In this document: positions 16,797-24,842 of the stretch, piece after piece
Numbering within the stretch: position 1 is the stretch's first letter
Layout: each line of letters opens with the position of its first letter
Assembly (NCBI GenBank): GCA_003222395.1
Contig: QHWB01000032.1
Coordinates: forward strand, 62,001 to 126,000
Length of the DNA stretch: 64,000 nt
Reading direction: 5' to 3'
Origin: Acidobacteriota bacterium
GTDB taxonomy: Bacteria > Acidobacteriota > Vicinamibacteria > Vicinamibacterales > CAVVIG01
The notes under the pieces: model-generated
The model's input: the letters and a program-made list of their open reading frames with translations, nothing else
The model's database searches: none
Told to the model about the DNA's origin: nothing
Position numbers and translations under genes: made by a program

Positions 16797-18166
16797 TCCG
16801 TTCGCAGGGCATCGATCGGATCGAGCCGCGACGCGCGGCGGGCCGGATAGAAACCGAAGAAGATGCCAATCGCGGCGGAAATGCCGAACGCGAGGCCGAC
16901 GCCTGCGGCCGATGTGCGCGTGGGCCAGTCGAGCAGCAGCGTCAGCCCGAAGGCGGACACGAATCCGAGGGCGATCCCGATCGCGCCGCCGACGGCGCTG
17001 AGCGTCAGCGCTTCGGTCAGGAACTGCACCAGCACGTCCCGCCGCCGGGCGCCGACGGCACGCCGCACGCCGATCTCCCGCGTGCGCTCCTTCACCGCGA
17101 CCAGCATGATATTCATGATGCCGACGCCGCCGACCACGAGCGAGATCACCGCGACGCCGGCAAGCAGGGCGGTCATCGTCGAGCGCGCGCGCTGCAGCGT
17201 CGCGTTCATCTCGGCCAGGTTCACTTCGTCGAGCTTCGGCATGTTCGCCAGCACGAACGCGGCGACCGACGTGTACAGCCCTTTGGTCAGCGCTTCCGAT
17301 GACTGCGTCTTCACCGTGAAGTCGTCGGGCGCCCCCGCGGCGCCGGCGCCGAACTGCGGCATCTGGTTGCCAGTGATGCCGGCTCGCCGCAGCTTCTCGA
17401 CCGCCGCGTTGATGTGCGCCGCGTGCCGCGACCGGAGCAGCGCCGCCGTTTCGGCGGCGATGCGCGACGCATCGCCCGCCAGGACCGCCTCGATGGTGAT
17501 CGTATGCAGGTACGCGATCCCGAGCGCGTCCTGCAGCGCGGTGTACGGCACGAAGGCCATTTCGATCTGATCGGGATCGGCCGTGTCGGTGACGCCGCCG
17601 ACCGTGAACGACTGGCCGTGGATCGTCACCGTGCGGCTGACGGCTTTCGCACCGGATCCGAAAATCTGATCGCGCGTCGTGCGTCCGACGACGACGATCG
17701 GGCGGCGGGCCGCGACGTCGGCGGCGGTGAACCAGCGCCCTTCGTCGAAGTGCCAGCCGAACATCGAGGCGAACGGCACGTCGGTGCCGAGCACCTGACC
17801 GTAGAAGCGGTGCGAGCCCGACGCGATCCAGCCGCGCAGCCTCACGCCCGGCGCGATGCGCTTGATGCCGGCCACGGTCCGCCCGATCGCCTCGGCGTCG
17901 GCCGGCGTGAGCGTGGTGGCGGCGCCAAGACCGGTGGCGATCCGCGATTCCTCGCCGCCGCGCGTGTAGTTGCCGGCGTTGACGTGGATGAGATTGGTTC
18001 CGGCCGACCGGACGTCCTGCTCCACGGTGTCCTGGGCGCCGTTCCCGAGCGCCACCATCGTCATCACGGCCGCGACGCCGATGATCATCCCGAGCATCGT
18101 CAGGATCGTACGCAGCGCATTGCGGCCGAGGGCGCGGATGGCGAGGCGAACGCTGGTCCGCAGCAT
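16793..18166 (-). CDS. MacB-type ABC transporter permease
   Basis: The 457-aa protein has the MacB/FtsX fold: an N-terminal membrane helix after RNALRT, a periplasmic core (about 45-320), and three C-terminal helices around ISLVVGGVGIMNIMLVAVKERTREIGVRRAVGA-type sequence, ending DPIDALRTE. It lacks an ATPase domain; the ATPase is encoded at 19675-20427. The gap to the sister permease upstream is only 3 bp. Such pairs move substrates out of the periplasm by mechanotransmission rather than through the inner membrane. Confidence 0.9.
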   Translation of the reverse strand: MLRTSVRLAIRALGRNALRTILTMLGMIIGVAAVMTMVALGNGAQDTVEQDVRSAGTNLIHVNAGNYTRGGEESRIATGLGAATTLTPADAEAIGRTVAGIKRIAPGVRLRGWIASGSHRFYGQVLGTDVPFASMFGWHFDEGRWFTAADVAARRPIVVVGRTTRDQIFGSGAKAVSRTVTIHGQSFTVGGVTDTADPDQIEMAFVPYTALQDALGIAYLHTITIEAVLAGDASRIAAETAALLRSRHAAHINAAVEKLRRAGITGNQMPQFGAGAAGAPDDFTVKTQSSEALTKGLYTSVAAFVLANMPKLDEVNLAEMNATLQRARSTMTALLAGVAVISLVVGGVGIMNIMLVAVKERTREIGVRRAVGARRRDVLVQFLTEALTLSAVGGAIGIALGFVSAFGLTLLLDWPTRTSAAGVGLAFGISAAIGIFFGFYPARRASRLDPIDALRTE

Positions 18167-18169
18167 CCG

Positions 18170-19651
18170 CTATTCGTACCGCAGGGACTGGATCGGATCG
18201 AGGCGCGCCGCCTGCCGCGCCGGGTACCAGCCGAAGAAGATGCCGACGGCGGCCGCGACGCTCACCGACACGACCACCGCGCCGGGCGAGATGGTGGTCG
18301 ACCAGTGCAGGTAGCGCGACAGGCCGCTGGCGACGACCAGACCAAGGCAGACGCCAGCGACGCCGCCGGTCACGCTCAGCGTCATCGCCTCGAGCACGAA
18401 CTGCGACCGGACGTCGCGGGCACGCGCGCCGACCGCGCGGCGGACGCCGATCTCGCGCGTCCGCTCGGTGACCGACAGCAGCATGATGTTCATGATTCCG
18501 ATGCCGCCGACGAGGAGCGAGACGGCGGCGATGCCCGCGAGGAGCGCCGTCATCGTCCGCGTCGCGCGATCGAGCGTCTTCCCCAGCTGCTCGAGCGTCA
18601 CCTTGTCCAGCCCCGACACGTTACCGACGACGGCGCGCGCGACGTCGGGCCGCAGCCCTCCCTTCGCGAGCGCCTGGCGCGCCTGCGTCGTCACGGTGAA
18701 GTCGTCGGGCGTCTCGTCGGTGATGCGGTGGCGCGCGCGCAGCAGCATCGTCACGTCGTTCATGATCCGAGACACCTCGCCGGTCGAGGCCGCCGTGATC
18801 GTGATGTCGTTCAGCTTCGTGAGATTCAGCAGACGGTGCACCGTCGTGAACGGAATATAGACTGCGTCGAACTGGTCATCGCCAGGCGCCGGGGCCACCA
18901 TCCAGCTCGCGGTCGTCACGACACCGACCACACGGAACGGCTGCTTCCAGATCGAAACGCTTCGCCCGGCCGGATTCTCGCCGCCGAACAACCGCTCTGC
19001 CGCGACGGCGCCAAGGACGACGACCTGTTCGGCGCGCGACTGCTCGCGCGCGCTGAAGAACCGGCCGTTCGGGAACGTCCACGCGCGCCGGATGAGCGGC
19101 AGCTGCAGATCGGTGCCGTGCAGGCGCGTGAACCACCGCTTCGCGTCCGCCGCGACGTGCACGTTCTGATGGAGTCCCTCGGCGACGTACTGCACGCCGC
19201 GAATACGGCGGATCGCGTCGGCGTCGGCGGAGGTGAGCGTCGCGGCTGATCCGAGCCCGGCTTCGCTGTCGCCGAGCCGCTGGCGAGCCGTCGGGTGATC
19301 GTGCTTCTCCATCGGATCGTCTTCCGGGTGCGCGACGAGCGTCGGCTCGACCAGCGAGAGCGCCCGCCGCCACAACGGATCGGGCAATCCGAGCGCGGCG
19401 GAGGGCTCCACCGCGCCGCCGCCGAAATCGTCGGTCGACTTCACCTTGTAGTTGCCCGCCGTCACCACGATCAGGTTCATGCCGGCGGCGCGAATCTGAT
19501 CGCCGATCGCCGCTTCGGCGCCGGTACCGATCGCGATCATCGCGAGCACCGCGGCAACGCCGATCGTCATGCCGACGATCGTCAGCGACGTCTGCAGGCG
19601 GTTGCGACCGAGCGCGCGGACGGCAATCGCCAGGCTGGATCGGAACGCCAC
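18170..19651 (-). CDS. MacB-type ABC transporter permease
   Basis: The 493-aa paralogue of its neighbour begins MAFRSSLAIAVRALGRNRLQ and has a first membrane segment containing MTIGVAAVLAMIAIG. A longer periplasmic core includes an acidic and His-containing insert (HPEDDPMEKHDHP). The C-terminal three-helix unit carries GGIGIMNIMLLSVTERTRE and the end DPIQSLRYE. It likely pairs with the permease at 16793 as a heterodimer, since the two genes are nearly fused. The substrate is unknown, and no adaptor protein gene is nearby. Confidence 0.9.
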   Translation of the reverse strand: MAFRSSLAIAVRALGRNRLQTSLTIVGMTIGVAAVLAMIAIGTGAEAAIGDQIRAAGMNLIVVTAGNYKVKSTDDFGGGAVEPSAALGLPDPLWRRALSLVEPTLVAHPEDDPMEKHDHPTARQRLGDSEAGLGSAATLTSADADAIRRIRGVQYVAEGLHQNVHVAADAKRWFTRLHGTDLQLPLIRRAWTFPNGRFFSAREQSRAEQVVVLGAVAAERLFGGENPAGRSVSIWKQPFRVVGVVTTASWMVAPAPGDDQFDAVYIPFTTVHRLLNLTKLNDITITAASTGEVSRIMNDVTMLLRARHRITDETPDDFTVTTQARQALAKGGLRPDVARAVVGNVSGLDKVTLEQLGKTLDRATRTMTALLAGIAAVSLLVGGIGIMNIMLLSVTERTREIGVRRAVGARARDVRSQFVLEAMTLSVTGGVAGVCLGLVVASGLSRYLHWSTTISPGAVVVSVSVAAAVGIFFGWYPARQAARLDPIQSLRYE

Positions 19652-19674
19652 CTAAACCACCAAACTCAGTTTCA

Positions 19675-20427
19675 TTACCCGTGCCCACCCCCCGCCAGCT
19701 CCGCCGCCGCCGCGCGGTGGGAGGCGTTCGCCAAATCCGTCACGAGGCGGCCGTCGATGATCTGGATGATGCGCGACGCGTACGCGGCCACTTGCGGCTC
19801 GTGTGTGATGAGGACGATTGTAATGCCTCGCTGCGCGTTCAGCCGCTGGAAGATCTCCATGATCTCGATGCTGGTGCGGCTGTCGAGGTTTCCTGTCGGC
19901 TCGTCGGCCAGCAGAATGGCGGGATCGTTGAGGAGCGCGCGCGCGATGGCCACTCTCTGCTGCTGCCCGCCCGACAGCTGATTGGGGAAGTGACTCGCCC
20001 GATCGGCGAGCCCGACGGCACCGAGCGCGCGCAGCGCGCGGACACGGCGCTCGGCCGGCGCGATGCGGTTTCGGTGCGCGTACAGGAGCGGCAGCTCCAC
20101 GTTCTCGAGCGCCGAGGTCCGCGCCAGCAGGTTGAAGCCCTGGAACACGAACCCGATTTGCCGATTCCGGATTGCCGACAAATCGTCGTCCGACAGACGC
20201 GACACGTCGCGGGCGTCGAGGTGATACGTGCCGCTTGTCGGCCGATCGAGACAGCCGAGAATGTGCATCAACGTCGACTTGCCGGAGCCGGACGGCCCGA
20301 CGACGGCGACGAATTCGCCGCGCTGAATCGCGAGCGTGACGCCGCACAGGGCGTGCACAGGCGGGCCGTCCATGGCGTAGGTTTTCTCGAGATCGCGGAC
20401 GGCGATCAACGGGACGGCGGCCATCAC
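19675..20427 (-). CDS. ABC transporter ATP-binding protein (MacB/LolD type)
   Basis: The 250-aa protein has all ATPase motifs: Walker [11 protein letters not shown]-loop FVFQGFNLL, signature LSGGQQQR, Walker [13 protein letters not shown] and H-loop THEPQ. It energises the permease pair downstream, 23 bp away. The last ~20 residues are Ala/Gly-rich and not conserved in the family. The start may be either of two adjacent ATGs (20427 or 20424). The upstream gap holds a heptamer repeat. Confidence 0.92.
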   Translation of the reverse strand: MMAAVPLIAVRDLEKTYAMDGPPVHALCGVTLAIQRGEFVAVVGPSGSGKSTLMHILGCLDRPTSGTYHLDARDVSRLSDDDLSAIRNRQIGFVFQGFNLLARTSALENVELPLLYAHRNRIAPAERRVRALRALGAVGLADRASHFPNQLSGGQQQRVAIARALLNDPAILLADEPTGNLDSRTSIEIMEIFQRLNAQRGITIVLITHEPQVAAYASRIIQIIDGRLVTDLANASHRAAAAELAGGGHG

Positions 20428-20429
20428 TC

Positions 20430-20457
20430 AATTGACAATTGACGATTTACGATTGAC
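20430..20457. repeat. Heptanucleotide array (AATTGAC)4, degenerate
   Basis: Four consecutive 7-mers read AATTGAC, AATTGAC, GATTTAC, GATTGAC. They fill the whole gap between the ATPase start and the stop of the upstream M20-like gene. Confidence 0.6.
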
Positions 20458-20461
20458 AACG

Positions 20462-22135
20462 TTAGTCGTTCGTCTTGCGCGGCGCCGGCGGAGGGCCGTT
20501 CGTGCCGGCGAAGTTGTAGAAGATCGCCGCCTGCGCTTTCTCGGCGCCGGCCATTCCGTACACCTTGCCGGCGCCCTCGATGACGTAGAACTCGTTCGCC
20601 GCGTGCGCGCCGCCGCCGTGGCCGGCGCCGCCCATGCCGATCGGCATCGACACCGGCGCGACGCGCTGGCCGACTTCCTGGTTCGAGAACAGGTACGACG
20701 GCCAGTAGCCGCCCAGGATCGTCGCGTACTGCGCCGGCTCCCCGTGCGGGATGTTGAACTGGTCGTACATCTGCGTCATCGCGCGCGCGATGTCGGTGTC
20801 GTACGACATCTTCGACCAGGGGACGTCGCCGATGATCTTCATCTCGACGTCCTGGTATCCGTTGCGATCGAGCTGCTCCCGGATCCGCTTCACCATCTCG
20901 AGGCCGTTCATCCTGGGGATGTACCGCATGTTGTGCTTCGACGTGATCTTGTTCGGCAGGATCGCGCCGGCGCCGCCCGCGTACATGTTGCCGCCCCAGA
21001 TGCCGTCCATGTTGAACGAGGTGCCGTAGCGCCCCATCTTCAGCATCGTGAACGGATCGTCGGCGATGAAGCGCGCGACGCCGAGGTTCTCGGCCGCGAT
21101 CTTCATGTCGGTCTTCGCCGCGGCCGTTTTCAGCTGATCGGTCTCGCGCATCGACAGCGGTTCGGCGCCGTCGAGGAAGCCCCTGATGAGCGGCGTGTTG
21201 CCGTCCTTCGACACGAGCGACGCGAGCATCTGGATGTGGCGCCACGCGGGGCTGTCGACCGAACGCTTGTTCGAGCCATGGATGTCGGACTGGACCGGTC
21301 CCCGGCCCCACGACCTGCCGCTCGTCGTCAGCTCGATGTACACGCATCCTTCGGACCCGCCGCCGACGCTGCCGCTGCCGCTCGGCGACTGTTGTCCCGA
21401 TTCGCCGATCAGCGCGTCGACGTTCTTGAAGAGATCCGGATGATCCTTCACGAACTTGCGAACGCCGACGTCCATGCGCTCCTCGTCGCCTTCCGCGACG
21501 AACACGACGTTGACCGGCAGCTTGCCGGTGACCGCCTTGATGGACATCAACGCGTTCAGCTGCGCCATCTCCGGACCTTTCGAGTTCGTGGCGCCGCGGC
21601 CGATGAGAACTTTCTTGTACGGCGGCTGTTCGACGATTCGCGCTTCGAACGGCGGCGCCTTCCAGACGTCGGGCTGCGTGATCGGCATCGTGTCGTACTG
21701 CCAGTAGATCGCCACGGTCTTCGGGGCGCCTTCGTCGCAGCGCGCGTACACCACCGGGTTGCCGGGCGCGCCCCATTCGGTGATGCCGACGTCGTAGACG
21801 CGCGACTCCTGGCAGCCGAGCTGTTCGAAGAAGCCCTTTACCATCTCGGCGCTCTCGGGGATGCCTTCACCGCTGTTCGAGATGCTCGGCTGGCGGATCC
21901 ACTTCTGCAGGTTCACCACGTGATCGTCGATGTGCTCGTCGATGTACGCGAAGACTTTCTTCAGATCCTCGGATTGAATCTTGCTCAGGTCCGGCTGAAT
22001 CTCCGTCTCGCCGGCCGGCCGGATGCCGAGCTTCGGTTGCGCGGGCGCGGGCGCCGCCGCCGCAGGGGTAGAGGGTCCGCGTGAACAACCGGTGCAGATC
22101 ACCGACAGGGCGAGGGCCGCAATCCAGCTGCGCAT
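20462..22135 (-). CDS. M20-like peptidase lipoprotein with altered metal ligands
   Basis: The 557-aa lipoprotein (MRSWIAALALSVICTGCSRG) has the M20 fold: RQPSISNSGEGI, GRGATNSKGPEMAQLNAL, VVFVAEGDEERMDVGV, ESGQQSPSGSGSVGGGSEGC and GGGAHAANEFY. Canonical zinc-site residues differ: the GHYD motif is WQYD (His to Gln), and the bridging Asp of GRGAxDxKG is Asn. The general-base Glu (EGDEE) and the late His are kept. It may be a distinct M20 subfamily or a non-hydrolytic member. AAGGAG on the minus strand at 22148-22143 supports the start at 22135. A frame extension upstream has no signal sequence. Confidence 0.88.
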   Translation of the reverse strand: MRSWIAALALSVICTGCSRGPSTPAAAAPAPAQPKLGIRPAGETEIQPDLSKIQSEDLKKVFAYIDEHIDDHVVNLQKWIRQPSISNSGEGIPESAEMVKGFFEQLGCQESRVYDVGITEWGAPGNPVVYARCDEGAPKTVAIYWQYDTMPITQPDVWKAPPFEARIVEQPPYKKVLIGRGATNSKGPEMAQLNALMSIKAVTGKLPVNVVFVAEGDEERMDVGVRKFVKDHPDLFKNVDALIGESGQQSPSGSGSVGGGSEGCVYIELTTSGRSWGRGPVQSDIHGSNKRSVDSPAWRHIQMLASLVSKDGNTPLIRGFLDGAEPLSMRETDQLKTAAAKTDMKIAAENLGVARFIADDPFTMLKMGRYGTSFNMDGIWGGNMYAGGAGAILPNKITSKHNMRYIPRMNGLEMVKRIREQLDRNGYQDVEMKIIGDVPWSKMSYDTDIARAMTQMYDQFNIPHGEPAQYATILGGYWPSYLFSNQEVGQRVAPVSMPIGMGGAGHGGGAHAANEFYVIEGAGKVYGMAGAEKAQAAIFYNFAGTNGPPPAPRKTND

Positions 22136-22237
22136 CGTGTGCTCCTTGTCATTCGGTTCGTGTGAACGGGCGACGCGTGCGAAGACTCTAGGTGGCGGCG
22201 AGCCGCGCGTCAACCGCGACGCGCGCGTCACAAAAGA

Positions 22238-23536
22238 TTACCTGGCGGGCGCTCGCGGCAGGATCTGCGCGGGATCGGTCACCGCACGCACATACGCGGC
22301 CCAGCTGCCGGAGACGACGCGCGACAACCGGTCGCGGCCGATCGTGTAGGTCGCGGCGTAGCTGCGAAACTGGTTCACGAATTTCAGCGTCGCCTCGGCC
22401 GACGGCATGAGCGCCTCGCGCTCGAGCGCCGCCGCCGCACGGGGAAAATCGAGCGCGCCGTCGAGATACCGGCGCGTCACGTCAGCCTCGACGGGCCATA
22501 ACCGGTCGACGAGGCGGCCGACGGCGACGTGGCGCGCGGCGCCGGACGGAGCGAGGCCGGCGAGCGGAAACAGCACGTCGCGCTCGAACGCGATCCGCGC
22601 CGCATCCCCAAACGCCAGCGCCGGCCCCAGCGACGCCGCCGCTTCGTGCAGAGACGACTGCGGACTGAACAACGGTTGGACGAAGAGCTCCGGACGCCGT
22701 TCGCCGAAGCGCGAGTCGAGCAAGACGCCGATGGTGTGATGGCCCGGATACGTCTCGTGGCACGCGAGATCGAGCGCGCGGTCGACCGTCAGCGGGAGCG
22801 CCGCGTTCACGAGCACGCGGCTGACGAAGCGTCCTTCGTACCGCGTGAAGGCGCTCCACGGCAGGTCTCGGACGTAGTCGACGTCCACACGCTCGCCGGC
22901 GGGCAGCGCGATGTGCTGGCGCGTCGCCGCGCGGCAGCCCTCGATGGCGCGCGAGAAGACGGCGGCGAGTCGATCGGGCGCGACGAGAAACTGCCGATCG
23001 AACGCCGCGTATCGCGCGGCGAGATCTCCGCGTCCGGGCAGCAGCCGATCGAGCTCCGCGCGAACGGCGGCAGATTGAAGCTCGCGTCCGGCATCCTCCG
23101 GTCCGTCTGCCGATCCTCCCTGCTCGTGAGGGTCCAGACCGAAGAGCAGCCGCGCCTCTTCGTCGAACGCGTGACGCGCACCCTGCAGCACATCGACGCG
23201 CGAGGCCACCGCCTCGAGCTGTCCGATCAGGAAGGCGCGGCGCGGCGCGTCCTCCTGAGCGGCGGCGCGCTCCGTCTTCAACGAATCCGCAAGGGTCGCG
23301 GCGGCGGCACGAATCTGCGGGAGCGTAGGTCGCTCGGCCCGTACCTCGGCCTGCCATGCGACCGGGCCGTGGTAGCTGTCGAGCGAATCCGAATCGCGCT
23401 CGCCGAGCGCCAGTACCAAACGGACATAGGTGCGGGAAGCGGCATCGAGCGAGAAGCGGTCCGGATCCGAACGCCGCGCGCCGCATGCGCCGGCGAGGAG
23501 ACCGGCCCACAGCGCCGCGATCACCGCGATTCGCAT
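22238..23536 (-). CDS. DUF885-like zincin lipoprotein
   Basis: The 432-aa protein has a lipoprotein signal (MRIAVIAALWAGLLAGACG). The key motif is HETYPGHHT (minus strand, near 22733-22759), matching the HExxPGH zinc motif of DUF885-type putative peptidases, with an LPWSAF segment before it. The length is shorter than the ~550-600 aa common in DUF885. It is probably a secreted metallohydrolase. The ATG at 23536 lies 6 nt after a CATAAT box, and the divergent hydrolase starts 23 bp away. Confidence 0.8.
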   Translation of the reverse strand: MRIAVIAALWAGLLAGACGARRSDPDRFSLDAASRTYVRLVLALGERDSDSLDSYHGPVAWQAEVRAERPTLPQIRAAAATLADSLKTERAAAQEDAPRRAFLIGQLEAVASRVDVLQGARHAFDEEARLLFGLDPHEQGGSADGPEDAGRELQSAAVRAELDRLLPGRGDLAARYAAFDRQFLVAPDRLAAVFSRAIEGCRAATRQHIALPAGERVDVDYVRDLPWSAFTRYEGRFVSRVLVNAALPLTVDRALDLACHETYPGHHTIGVLLDSRFGERRPELFVQPLFSPQSSLHEAAASLGPALAFGDAARIAFERDVLFPLAGLAPSGAARHVAVGRLVDRLWPVEADVTRRYLDGALDFPRAAAALEREALMPSAEATLKFVNQFRSYAATYTIGRDRLSRVVSGSWAAYVRAVTDPAQILPRAPAR

Positions 23537-23542
23537 CGACCG

Positions 23543-23550
23543 ATTATGAT
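23543..23550. promoter_or_regulatory. Bidirectional overlapping -10 boxes (ATTATGAT)
   Basis: Minus strand: CATAAT (23548-23543), 6 nt before the ATG at 23536. Plus strand: TATGAT (23545-23550), 9 nt before the ATG at 23560. The whole intergenic gap is 23 bp, so both mRNAs would be leaderless if these boxes are used. Confidence 0.55.
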
Positions 23551-23559
23551 CGAACTGGA

Positions 23560-24603
23560 ATGGGCACGATTGTCCGCGACGGTGAGCATCACGACGCGTT
23601 CGTCCCGAGGCCAATGCTCCGCGGCGGTCACGCGATGACGATTTACAGCTGGGGCAACCCGCGCGATTTCCCACGGCTGCCGCCGCCGACGCGCCGCTTC
23701 TTCGACGTCGCGCCAGGCACGCGCGTGGCCGCCGCGTGTCATTGGCAGACGGAGCCGCAGCGGCACGCGACGCTGCTGGCGCTCCACGGCTTGAATGGAT
23801 CCAGCGACGCGCACTACATGCGTGGCCTCGCAGCCAAGGCGTTCGAGCAGGGCATGAATGTCGTGCGGCTGAATCAACGGAACTGCGGCGACACGGAGCA
23901 TCTGTCTTCCGGCCTGTTTCATTCCGGCCTGACGGCCGACGCCGCCCACGTCGTCGACGAGCTGATGCGCGTCGATGGCCTGGCGGTCATCGGTGTGGCC
24001 GGCTACTCGCTGGGCGGCAACCTGGCGCTCAAGATCGCCGGCGAGTACGGCCGCCACGCGCCGCCGGCGCTCCTCGGCGTCGCGGCCGTCTCGCCGATCA
24101 TCGAAATCGAGCCGTGCGTCGTCGCGCTCGAACGTCGTGAGAACGTTCTCTACAACTGGAACTTCGTCCGCGACCTGAAGCGCCGGATACGGCGCAGGGA
24201 ACGCTTCCATCCGGGCCAGTTCGATCGCAGGCGGCTCCGCGCGGTTCGAACGGTTCGCGAGTTCGACGAGACGTACACCGCGCCCTACTTCGGCTTCCGC
24301 AGCGCGAGCGACTACTATCACCGCGCGAGCGCGATGCGCCTCGTCCACCGCATCGCCGTGCCCGCGCTGATCATCACAGCGGACGACGATCCGTTCGTCC
24401 CGTCACAACTGTTTCGCGATCGCAGGGTCGCCGGCAATCCGCACATCCAGGTCCACATCTGCGAGCACGGCGGTCATTGCGGCTTCGTCGGGCCGAAGAA
24501 TGGAAATGAGGACGACGGCTACTGGGCGGAGCGCAAAATCGTGGACTTCTTCGCAGGCCTCGCAGATGTTCCGGAGACACAGCGTCACAGCGCAAATGCG
24601 TGA
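23560..24603 (+). CDS. YheT-family alpha/beta hydrolase
   Basis: The 347-aa hydrolase fits the YheT/ABHD1-3 group: RPMLRGGHAMTIYSW at the N-terminus, oxyanion region LHGLNGSSDAHYM, nucleophile elbow GYSLGGN with Ser150, ADDDPFVP with the acid residue, and HGGHCGF with the catalytic His. Relatives hydrolyse esters or lipids; the substrate here is unknown. There is no signal peptide, so it is cytoplasmic. The start is placed by the -10 box and by the end of the divergent gene. Confidence 0.9.
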   Translation: MGTIVRDGEHHDAFVPRPMLRGGHAMTIYSWGNPRDFPRLPPPTRRFFDVAPGTRVAAACHWQTEPQRHATLLALHGLNGSSDAHYMRGLAAKAFEQGMNVVRLNQRNCGDTEHLSSGLFHSGLTADAAHVVDELMRVDGLAVIGVAGYSLGGNLALKIAGEYGRHAPPALLGVAAVSPIIEIEPCVVALERRENVLYNWNFVRDLKRRIRRRERFHPGQFDRRRLRAVRTVREFDETYTAPYFGFRSASDYYHRASAMRLVHRIAVPALIITADDDPFVPSQLFRDRRVAGNPHIQVHICEHGGHCGFVGPKNGNEDDGYWAERKIVDFFAGLADVPETQRHSANA

Positions 24604-24842
24604 AGCGACGAGCAGGTCTCGGTGGCCTGTGTCGGAACAAGACACGCGATCCATTCGAGAACGCCAGCGTTTCGCGATCGATCGCGGCTCGTGTTCCATA
24701 CAGCCATTCGAACCGCGCGGGCGATGTTTCATCCTTGAGCATTCCGACCGTCGCGGGCCAACCGTCAGCGCTCCGTTAACACGCGTAACTCATTCTTTCG
24801 AAACCAGTACATACGTTTTGGCGATCACGCGTGCTCCGCGGT

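Noticed and set aside
24604-24842. Minus-strand frame reading MLKDETSPARFEWLYG
   Set aside because: It overlaps the end of the YheT gene, turns Arg/Pro-rich, and has no supporting motif; the gap probably holds only upstream sequence of the S8 gene.
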